From: JAFGPJ01 sp964439135
GTDB lineage: Bacteria > Planctomycetota > Phycisphaerae > Sedimentisphaerales > Anaerobacaceae
Direction of reading: 5' to 3'
DNA length: 9,549 nucleotides
Assembly (NCBI GenBank): GCA_964439135.1
Contig: CAYTNN010000173.1
Coordinates: 1 to 9,549, forward strand
Part shown: positions 1 through 4,926 of the stretch, in pieces
Position numbering within the stretch: the first letter of the stretch is position 1
Layout: the number at the start of each line of letters is the position of its first letter
Made by a program: the position numbers and the translations under genes
Notes under the pieces: model-generated
Databases searched by the model: none
Told to the model about the DNA's origin: nothing
Seen by the model: the letters and a program-made list of their open reading frames with translations, nothing else

Positions 1-56
1 AAAAAGAGTAGAAAACGACGAAAAATTGAGCTTAATTTGAAAAAACAAAACCAAAG

Positions 57-71
57 CCGGGCTTTGCCCGG
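57..71. repeat. Perfect hairpin, 6-bp stem
   Basis: CCGGGC (57-62) and GCCCGG (66-71) are perfect inverted arms around a TTT loop. The hairpin lies directly behind the first repeat copy. No T-tract follows on either strand, so it does not look like an intrinsic terminator and is better seen as part of the repeat element. Confidence 0.6.
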
Positions 72-72
72 A

Positions 73-106
73 AATCCTAAGCACTAAGCTCTAAATCCGA
101 AACAAG
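73..106 (-). repeat. Possible second dispersed repeat (FVSDLEL-type)
   Basis: The stretch includes AGCACTAAGCTCTAAATCCG, and its reverse complement reads as FVSDLELSA. I recall near-identical AAGC..AAATCCGAAACAA segments as intergenic repeats in planctomycete and related MAG assemblies. Only one copy is present here, so repeat status rests on memory and not on this sequence. Confidence 0.35.
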
Positions 107-156
107 AGGAACGGGAGCCAAATGACAGATCCGAAGGCACATTTGAAAGGGTACAT

Positions 157-513
157 TTGAAAAAACAAAGCCAATTTTCGAAAGGGCAAAATGAACGCAA
201 AACCAATTATTACAAGGGGTTATATGCAATATATTGGATTGGACACTTGGTGAAAACAAACCCAATTCAAAGCCAATCAAAGCCAATTTTAGTTAGCCCC
301 CAGATTTTCTGGGGGTTGAAAGGCGACTTGAAAAAACAAACCCAATTTGCCCCGGAACTAATGGGCGTAACACCTTTTGCGAAAGGAGATTACGACAACA
401 TGCCGGCTAACGGCGAAGAAGAAAACAAAGCCAAACAAAGCCAATTTCCCGCTCCCGAGCCGGCCAAAGGAGCGGGAAAAAGAGAAGAATCGCTCGCGGC
501 GGCGACTGGTTAA
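157..513 (+). CDS. Repeat-derived ORF, doubtful gene (118 aa)
   Basis: An open frame from ATG 157 to TAA 511-513 would encode 118 residues. Most of it is translation of the interspersed repeat: KKQSQF at residues 2-7, QSQSKP near 38-43, KKQTQF near 59-64 and KAKQSQF near 90-96. Between these lie the two hairpins at 297-315 and 445-479. There is no Shine-Dalgarno upstream of the ATG, no hydrophobic segment and no domain I recognise. The start falls inside a repeat copy. Automated pipelines would probably call it a hypothetical protein. I think the frame is open because the repeat lacks stops in this phase, and that it is not a working gene. Confidence 0.2.
   Translation: MKKQSQFSKGQNERKTNYYKGLYAIYWIGHLVKTNPIQSQSKPILVSPQIFWGLKGDLKKQTQFAPELMGVTPFAKGDYDNMPANGEEENKAKQSQFPAPEPAKGAGKREESLAAATG
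297..315. repeat. Perfect hairpin, 8-bp stem
   Basis: CCCCCAGA (297-304) pairs perfectly with TCTGGGGG (308-315) across a TTT loop. It sits between two repeat copies and is not followed by a T-tract on either strand. It is probably a structural part of the repeat block and not a terminator. Confidence 0.6.
445..479. repeat. Perfect hairpin, 11-bp stem
   Basis: TTTCCCGCTCC (445-455) is the exact reverse complement of GGAGCGGGAAA (469-479), with a 13-base loop containing GCCGGC. The left arm begins within the AATTTCCC end of the last repeat copy, so hairpin and repeat are fused here. It is the strongest secondary structure in the left flank. Confidence 0.65.
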
Positions 514-519
514 CCGGAT

Positions 520-574
520 ATAGCCTATTTACAAATCAAAGGGCGAGTCGAATCGACCCTCATTTTTAGGCTAT
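520..574 (+). terminator. Nested inverted repeat, possible terminator
   Basis: The outer arms ATAGCCTA (520-527) and TAGGCTAT (567-574) are perfect. Inside, GGGCGA (541-546) can pair with TCG(A)CCC (553-559) with one bulged A, followed by TCATTTTT with five Ts at 563-567. The inner stem plus T-run fits a weak plus-strand intrinsic terminator, while the outer arms would compete with it by pairing over the T-run. It lies just before the small ORF at 602 and could equally be a leader structure. Confidence 0.3.
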
Positions 575-601
575 GAATGGGGGTTTTAAGGAATGTCTAA
601 A

Positions 602-709
602 ATGGCAAAAAAAGAAAAAACAATTGAAAAGCTGCCGGAAAAGTCGAATACTCAAGTTATACCGGATAGATATCTCACCGAAATACGGTATGGCAGTAGA
701 ACTGAGTAG
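602..709 (+). CDS. Small basic hypothetical protein (35 aa)
   Basis: This short ORF (ATG 602, TAG 707-709) encodes 35 residues beginning MAKKEKTIEKLPEK and ending YLTEIRYGSRTE. AAGGA at 588-592 sits 9 bases before ATG 602, a good Shine-Dalgarno spacing. The in-frame ATG at 593 abuts the AAGGA directly and is less likely. The N-terminal half is lysine-rich and there is no membrane segment. It ends 34 bases before the outer-membrane protein gene, so the two could share a transcript. I do not recognise the product. It could be a real small gene or the tail of a decayed one. The ribosome site is the main argument for it. Confidence 0.35.
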   Translation: MAKKEKTIEKLPEKSNTQVIPDRYLTEIRYGSRTE

Positions 710-743
710 ATAAAATGCTCTAAACGGAAAGAAAGGAAATGTT

Positions 744-1421
744 ATGAGAATGAAACTAAATGCAATTTTGTTATTAATCTTATCAATTTTACTTTCTTGT
801 GGAGCGGGGTGTACGGATAGCGGATGTACGGATTGCGGTAAATTTGCCCTTTTGGCAAAAAGCAGTACGCTGGGACTCGGCGGGGAATTTACCGCGGCAG
901 TAGTTCCGAAAGTTAACGCCCGGGTCGGCATAAATACGTTCAGCTATGATTATGACGGAGAATTAGAAGATGTTGATTACGAACTTGGATTTGATTTTTT
1001 CTCCGTAACAGGACTCGTTGACTGGTATATCTTTGATGGTTCTTTTCGTCTGAGCGGCGGTGTTCTGTCAATGGACCATAAAGTCAATCTTGACGCGGTA
1101 CCAACTGAGGAACAAGAGATTGGAGGTACAACCTACACACCCGCTCAAATAGGTACTTTGTCCGGCTGTATAGAAATAGATCAGATAGCACCTTACGTAG
1201 GAATTGGCTGGGGCAATCCTCTTACTCATAGCAGGAGGTGGGGATTTACCTGTGATTTTGGCGTTGCTTTCATAAGCACTCCTGATGTTAGTCTCTCGGC
1301 AACCGGGCCGGTAGCCAGCCTGGCGGGGGATCTGGCAAAGGAAACTGCCGAAATAGAAGACGAACTGGATCCATTTAAGTTCTATCCCGTTATTGCCGTC
1401 AGCTTTTTCTATAGATTCTAA
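744..1421 (+). CDS. Outer-membrane beta-barrel protein
   Basis: The product is 225 residues with an N-terminal signal peptide (charged MRMK, hydrophobic core at residues 6-18). LLSC ending at Cys19 or GAGC ending at Cys23 might be a lipobox, but neither fits well, so ordinary Sec cleavage is equally likely. The mature part is strand-rich with alternating aromatics (FSYDY 66-70, LVDWYIFDGSFRLSGG 91-106, APYVGIGWGNP 149-159, GFTCDFGVAF 167-176, SPDVSLSATG-like at 178-188) and ends in FFYRF, a typical C-terminal beta-signal with terminal Phe for BAM insertion. I recall the same motif order in a proteobacterial outer-membrane barrel family of unknown function, so an eight-strand-type barrel is likely. 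AAGGA at 733-737 lies 6 bases before the ATG. It converges with the adaptor gene. Substrate or role is unknown. Confidence 0.8.
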   Translation: MRMKLNAILLLILSILLSCGAGCTDSGCTDCGKFALLAKSSTLGLGGEFTAAVVPKVNARVGINTFSYDYDGELEDVDYELGFDFFSVTGLVDWYIFDGSFRLSGGVLSMDHKVNLDAVPTEEQEIGGTTYTPAQIGTLSGCIEIDQIAPYVGIGWGNPLTHSRRWGFTCDFGVAFISTPDVSLSATGPVASLAGDLAKETAEIEDELDPFKFYPVIAVSFFYRF

Positions 1422-1488
1422 AAATAGGAGGACTGGTTAAGACTGTATTTCGGCCCCCATAGGCAATTTTGGGGAAAGCGTGCTGAAG

Positions 1489-3264
1489 TTACGACGTTGT
1501 TGAAACGTCTGAATCGGGAGCAGGTTCTTCGAGAGACTCGCCGGCTTCTTCGGCATTATCCTGCGGCTTGTTGTCTTCCGTGGATGGCCGCCGCGGCTGT
1601 TTTGTCTCGGAAGCGGGTTTCCGTTCTATCCCTTGTGGAGGACTTAGCAATACCTTCTCGCCGACCTGTAAACCGCTGACGATCTCGACAAAGGTATTGT
1701 TAAACGCCCCAGTTACGACCTCACGTTCCTGCGGGCCCGAGTCAGTTGCGATATAACAGAATTTCTTGCCGGTTCGATTTTCAACAACCTGAACCGGCAC
1801 GATTTTGACGTCGCGCAACTGGTCAACGAGAATCTCGACTTTTGCCGACATTCCCGGCTTGAGGACCTCGTGCGAGCCCTCGATCGTGACATATGTCGTA
1901 TAGACCTTCACGCCGGGATCGAGCCAGCCTTGCTGAGGATCCGGCAATGGGGCGACCTTAACCACTTTACCGCGAAAGGCCAGGTCAGGATGGGCTTCCA
2001 CTGTAACTGTCACATCCAGCCCCGGCAGAACTTTATTTACCGACGACTCGTGGACTCTCAGTTCAACGCCCATAACATTGGAGTTGGGAATGGTAAAAAT
2101 CTTCTGACCCCGGCGAACCATGTCTCCGACCTCGATCGGGTCCTCACGCCTCTGGTGCCAGTCCGCACTGGTGCCGTAGACGATAATGCCCGGGCTGGGT
2201 GCACGGATAATGCACGCGGCAATCTGCCGCTCAAGCTTGGCTACGTGACTTTTCTGGAGATTAAACGAGGCTTCGGTACTTTCAAGTCTCGCCTGGGCCT
2301 GGGCCAGTTCGGATCGCGTGCTGGCCACGGTCCGGTCCAATTCACGCTTGGCTTCGTGATAATCGCTCAGAAACTGCTTTGTTTGTTTTGGAAAATTATA
2401 GAGCTTATACAATCTGAGAGCTTCAGTGGCACTCTCTGTTTGAATCCGAAACCGGTTCACATCCAGTTGGGCGCTCTTCAAATCAAGGTCCGATGCATAG
2501 TTCGCATCATGAAGCTTTTGTGTACCCGTTAAAACGTCTGTCGCTTTTTCGAGCTGTCCCTCGGCAAGAAGAATATCATTTTGATATTGCTTCAACATCT
2601 GTGAAGCCTGGCCGCCCAGGTCGTTCGGGTCGTCAAGAAGCGCCAGTAATGTTGCCATCTCGATCACTACGTTCGGGTCCCGGCTCTCCTCGTCGACGAG
2701 TTTCTGCGATGCTTTTTCACCCAGGTAGTTTTGCAGGTCCATAAGGCCGAACTCAACCGCCAATTGCGCCGCGGCAATGTCGGATTCATTCTGCTTCTTC
2801 TGGATCAGGTGAGCCTCCTGAGCCCCTAAATAATTCGCTTTGGCAGCCGAAAAATCGATCAGATCGCGATTGTAAGTGTCCTGGAGCTCAGCCGCGTTCA
2901 ACTGACAGAGAATCTTACCCTTTTTAACGTCTTCCGGAGTAATCACAGTACCCTCGGGAACGATACTGGCAATTTCGACGCCCCGGCCCTCAACCTCACA
3001 CATAATATCCGTGGACTCCTGAGCTTTGATATTGCCGCTCTCTGTCACCGTAATGACCAAGTCATCCTCGCGCACTGTGAATGTGCTACTCGCGCCTTCG
3101 GCATCGGTTGACAACGGCGTTCTCATCCATCCCGAAAGCACAATCGCGGTACCGCCAATTATCAGCAGAAGAATTATGATCCAAAACCGCTTACCCTTGC
3201 GTTTCCCAGTACCACCCTGCCGCCCATTTTTGCTGCCTGTTTGTTTGTTCTTGTGATTTACCAC
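1489..3264 (-). CDS. HlyD/MacA-type periplasmic adaptor (membrane fusion protein)
   Basis: The 591-residue product has a lysine-rich cytoplasmic tail, one membrane anchor (about 27-46), the first half of a lipoyl-like barrel-sandwich (about 70-123, with VTESGNIKAQ), a long coiled-coil hairpin (about 128-350), the second lipoyl half (IIRAPSPGIIVYG at 352-364, GDMVRRGQKIF at 380-390), a beta-barrel (about 395-480, KPGMSAKVEI at 469-478) and a membrane-proximal domain (about 485-545). The tail from about 550 is Pro/Glu-rich and probably disordered. This is the layout of adaptors linking inner-membrane ABC or RND transporters to an outer-membrane channel. It is longer than the usual ~400 residues because of extra sequence near the hairpin tip (about 180-225) and the tail. 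The start is GTG at 3264, the only option after an upstream in-frame stop. GAGGA lies only 2 bases before it. No permease, ATPase or TolC gene adjoins it, so its partner is unknown. Confidence 0.88.
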   Translation of the reverse strand: MVNHKNKQTGSKNGRQGGTGKRKGKRFWIIILLLIIGGTAIVLSGWMRTPLSTDAEGASSTFTVREDDLVITVTESGNIKAQESTDIMCEVEGRGVEIASIVPEGTVITPEDVKKGKILCQLNAAELQDTYNRDLIDFSAAKANYLGAQEAHLIQKKQNESDIAAAQLAVEFGLMDLQNYLGEKASQKLVDEESRDPNVVIEMATLLALLDDPNDLGGQASQMLKQYQNDILLAEGQLEKATDVLTGTQKLHDANYASDLDLKSAQLDVNRFRIQTESATEALRLYKLYNFPKQTKQFLSDYHEAKRELDRTVASTRSELAQAQARLESTEASFNLQKSHVAKLERQIAACIIRAPSPGIIVYGTSADWHQRREDPIEVGDMVRRGQKIFTIPNSNVMGVELRVHESSVNKVLPGLDVTVTVEAHPDLAFRGKVVKVAPLPDPQQGWLDPGVKVYTTYVTIEGSHEVLKPGMSAKVEILVDQLRDVKIVPVQVVENRTGKKFCYIATDSGPQEREVVTGAFNNTFVEIVSGLQVGEKVLLSPPQGIERKPASETKQPRRPSTEDNKPQDNAEEAGESLEEPAPDSDVSTTS

Positions 3265-3391
3265 TATCCTCGCTCACATTTTTCAAATATACATTATTAA
3301 ACATTCCATTTATAGCGCTGCTTATATTAGATTACACGATATAGCATCGTTTTTCAACTAATTTCTGCTTCTCGTGCAGATTTTGGAGAAT

Positions 3392-3529
3392 CTATTTCAG
3401 TACAAATATCTCATACGAGCCTTCTCCCTGCCGATATACCCATAGCATTCCCGTAAGAACTCCACGTTCAGCAGATGGCTGCCCCTGGCACATTGAGACA
3501 TACCATGATTTATACCTGCTGACTTGCAC
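3392..3529 (-). pseudogene. Possible gene remnant or 45-aa ORF
   Basis: On the minus strand GTG 3529 to TAG 3392-3394 reads as 45 residues including KSWYVSMCQGQPSAERGV and LWVYRQGEGSYEIFVLK. The mix of residues and strand-like pattern look protein-like. The same frame stays open further upstream to about 3736 except for two stops four codons apart (3551-3553 and 3539-3541), which fits a decaying gene whose 3' end lies just upstream of the adaptor gene. There is no clear Shine-Dalgarno. I cannot name a family. Chance openness is possible, and the opposite strand just upstream is also open. Confidence 0.2.
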
Positions 3530-3532
3530 TAG

Positions 3533-3778
3533 GTTCGCTTAGCACACGGTTTATTTCTTAAAAGTAAGCATAAAAGTCGCTTTGAGTTTGTTTTTAATGG
3601 AAAAATCGTTTACAAAGAGGCCAAAATTCGTTTCGGGGCGTACCAGCAGGAGCAGATTTATGGCTCCGGAACTCCGTATGATTTTTTTCTTTTTCCCGGA
3701 CCGCATAGCAATCTGCCCATTAACCGGAAGAGCCAAATGTATCAGCTTTTTCCCAAAACAGCCCTGTCGGGGACATAA
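3533..3778 (+). pseudogene. Start-less open frame, possible fragment
   Basis: The frame that begins after TAG 3530-3532 stays open for 81 codons to TAA 3776-3778, with no ATG, GTG or TTG in its first two-thirds. It includes EFVFNGKIVYKEAKIRFG and YGSGTPYDFFLFPGPHSNLP, rich in aromatics, Gly and Pro like a folded protein. Without a start it could only be the 3' part of a broken gene. It overlaps the minus-strand frame at 3551-3736, so at most one of the two is likely to be a true remnant. I recognise no family. Confidence 0.15.
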
Positions 3779-3907
3779 GAAATGGCAGTATCACATCTAA
3801 CAGCACATTTGACCGGCATGGAAAATCGTTTCAAATCTTTCTTAAACAGTTTTTTCAGCTAAAATAAGAAGCAAGTATAATAAACTAACTGGAAACAAAT
3901 TCACATA

Positions 3908-4063
3908 ATGCAGGAAAAATCGTTCGAGCAGCAAAAAAATAATGAAGCACAAATGCCATCGCATTTTCGTAAGCATTTATATACGAATGAATTAACCACT
4001 CCAGGCGTCCGTCCTATAATAAAATTTTGTAAAAACCCCCAAAAAAATGTTCGCAAATATTGA
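3908..4063 (+). CDS. Small ORF upstream of mraZ (51 aa), doubtful
   Basis: ATG 3908 to TGA 4061-4063 encodes 51 residues starting MQEKSFEQQKNNEAQMP, hydrophilic with a basic C-terminal third (KFCKNPQKNVRKY). TATAAT at 3876-3881 would place transcription start about 20 bases upstream. The only ribosome-site candidate is GGAAA, about 11 bases away. The stop codon lies inside the -35 hexamer of the mraZ promoter, so translation here would run into that promoter. I recognise no family. The asparagine- and lysine-rich make-up is what AT-rich noncoding DNA would give, so this may not be a gene. Confidence 0.18.
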   Translation: MQEKSFEQQKNNEAQMPSHFRKHLYTNELTTPGVRPIIKFCKNPQKNVRKY

Positions 4064-4087
4064 CAAAGTGGTAGGAAGTGGTATAAT
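4060..4087 (+). promoter_or_regulatory. Sigma-70-type promoter of mraZ/dcw operon
   Basis: TTGACA (4060-4065) and TATAAT (4082-4087) are both exact consensus hexamers with a 16-base spacer. Transcription should start around 4094, leaving a leader of nearly 30 bases before ATG 4123. This is by far the best promoter in the window, and no comparable one is visible between later genes of the cluster, so it probably drives the whole plus-strand run from mraZ on. Confidence 0.82.
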
Positions 4088-4113
4088 ATCCCATCTTGAA
4101 TATACCAAGTGGG
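4066..4113 (+). promoter_or_regulatory. Putative MraZ operator (GTGG direct repeats)
   Basis: AAGTGGTA occurs at 4066-4073 and again at 4076-4083, exactly 10 bp apart, filling the spacer of the mraZ promoter. AAGTGGG follows at 4107-4113, three helical turns further on and overlapping the likely ribosome site. MraZ proteins are known to bind direct repeats with a GTG/TGGG core spaced one helical turn apart upstream of their own gene (E. coli and mollicutes). Position, spacing and core all fit autorepression. Binding is inferred, not shown. Confidence 0.6.
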
Positions 4114-4122
4114 ACTATTGCC

Positions 4123-4596
4123 ATGCTATTACTAACAGGCGAATACAAGCACGTTGTCGATAACAAAAGCAGAGTCCTAATTTCTAACAAGTTAAGAAAC
4201 CAGATTGATGTCGATGAGCACGGCAGCAATTTCTATCTCGTTCTCGGTGCCAACGGCATACTTTGTTTGTACCCTGAGAAGTATTTCGAGCAAATAGCCC
4301 TTGCGGTTACGCCCGGGACCACGGCACCTGATGAGGCTGTTGTATTCGAGCGAATAAGCTTTGCCATGTCAAGCAAGGTGGAATTAGACGGCCAGGGCAG
4401 ATTGCTTCTGAATGAAATATTACGAAAGAGAGCCGGATTGAAAGACCAGATTACGCTTATCGGCGTTAGAGACCATATCGAGCTGTGGAACACCGAAAGC
4501 TGGGAACAGTACGTTTCAGACCATATGGCTCAATATCAGAAACAGATGTCGCAGGCAAGACAGGTTGTCCTGCTAAAACAGAACGAAGAACTTTGA
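4123..4596 (+). CDS. mraZ: Transcriptional regulator MraZ
   Basis: The 157-residue product is a DNA-binding regulator that sits at the head of dcw clusters, forms ring oligomers and represses its own operon. It has two SpoVT/AbrB-like halves. Each carries the family DXXXR motif: D13-N-K-S-R17, where the usual Gly before Arg is Ser, and D89-G-Q-G-R93. GVRDHIELWNTESWEQY at 114-130 is the typical C-terminal signature. ATG 4123 is chosen because it gives the usual start just before TGEYKH and has GGGA 8 bases upstream. A TTG at 4096 in the same frame would lie on top of the predicted transcription start and is unlikely. The C-terminus (about 131-157) is Gln-rich and a little longer than in short homologues. 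The first gene of a plus-strand cluster, it is followed after 24 bases by a small ORF. Confidence 0.93.
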   Translation: MLLLTGEYKHVVDNKSRVLISNKLRNQIDVDEHGSNFYLVLGANGILCLYPEKYFEQIALAVTPGTTAPDEAVVFERISFAMSSKVELDGQGRLLLNEILRKRAGLKDQITLIGVRDHIELWNTESWEQYVSDHMAQYQKQMSQARQVVLLKQNEEL

Positions 4597-4620
4597 CTTT
4601 TAGAGTGGAGACAAGACAGA

Positions 4621-4830
4621 ATGATTGGAACGGATTCGAACCATTGCAGGATTGTAGCTGAAAGTCTCGCCGGCAAAAGAAAGGTTAACGAACAAACCTT
4701 CGCCTCGCTGGCAATTCTCGATGAAAGGCTGGAGCGATTGAGAAATCTCGGCGAGACTTTTTCAGGCGTTGTATTTTCGCCCGATGCAGCAAAACTTTTA
4801 AGCCGGAAGAATGCGGTAGCTGTCGGATGA
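4621..4830 (+). CDS. Small hypothetical protein between mraZ and rsmH (69 aa)
   Basis: This ORF encodes 69 residues with no signal peptide or membrane segment. Its centre (LAILDERLERLRNLGETF, about 31-48) has heptad-like Leu spacing suggesting an amphipathic helix, and the end is basic (LLSRKNAVAVG). GTGGAG lies about 10 bases before ATG 4621, a usable ribosome site, and the gene starts 24 bases after mraZ, so it should be on the same transcript. Most bacteria have nothing between mraZ and rsmH. I do not recognise a family. It could be a lineage-specific division or regulatory factor. The good start signal and tight spacing argue that it is real. Confidence 0.55.
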   Translation: MIGTDSNHCRIVAESLAGKRKVNEQTFASLAILDERLERLRNLGETFSGVVFSPDAAKLLSRKNAVAVG

Positions 4831-4926
4831 CTTTCAGTTTCACACGAGTCTTGAGTATCGAGTGAGTCCCCGATCCATGAGGAGACGACAGTAAATACGG
4901 CATATATTATATGACATATAAGACAA

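Larger units (their letters stand above)
36..447 (+). repeat. Interspersed A-rich repeat family (KQSQF-coding type)
   Basis: A core close to TTGAAAAAACAAAGCCAATT recurs at 36-58, 156-178, 252-290, 328-353 and 421-447, with a weaker partial copy near 199-210. Two copies carry perfect 10-bp tandem duplications: CAAAGCCAAT at 268-277 and 278-287, and ACAAAGCCAA at 425-434 and 435-444. Read in the plus frames the core gives KKQSQF, KTNPIQ, KQTQF or KAKQSQF. From memory, small hypothetical proteins with such motifs are scattered through Phycisphaerae genomes, which suggests a dispersed DNA repeat rather than a protein family. The function is unknown. The repeats themselves are directly visible; the taxonomic link is recollection. 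Confidence 0.8.
3265..4059. other. Long intergenic region without a confident gene
   Basis: About 800 bases separate the divergent adaptor and mraZ genes. The region must hold the adaptor promoter, probably in the AT-rich stretch 3265-3335, where several TATATT-like hexamers occur but none has a convincing -35. A 5-bp hairpin ACGAT/ATCGT (3336-3350) is followed by a short T-run. GGAAAA(A)TCGTT occurs three times (about 3599, 3821 and 3912). TATAAT at 3876-3881 is a good -10 hexamer but lacks a matching -35. Possible gene remnants at 3392-3778 and a small ORF at 3908 are listed separately. No repeat of the KQSQF type is present. Confidence 0.6.

Noticed and set aside
36..479. Repeat cluster as a CRISPR array
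   Set aside because: Copies vary in length and sequence, spacing is irregular, spacers are not unique and uniform, and no cas gene is nearby.
1455..1474. CCCCA/TGGGG hairpin between the convergent genes as a bidirectional terminator
   Set aside because: The stem is only 5 bp with a 10-base loop, and no T-tract follows on either strand.
1870..2532. 220-codon plus-strand ORF antisense to the adaptor gene
   Set aside because: The minus strand encodes a clear HlyD-type adaptor through this interval; the plus frame has no recognisable domain or ribosome site and is a GC-driven shadow.
3336..3354. ACGAT/ATCGT hairpin with T-run as an intrinsic terminator
   Set aside because: The 5-bp AT-rich stem is too weak and no plus-strand gene ends nearby.
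4096..4122. Nine-codon N-terminal extension of mraZ from a TTG start
   Set aside because: It coincides with the predicted transcription start, has no ribosome site, and MraZ proteins normally begin just before the GEY motif, which ATG 4123 gives.
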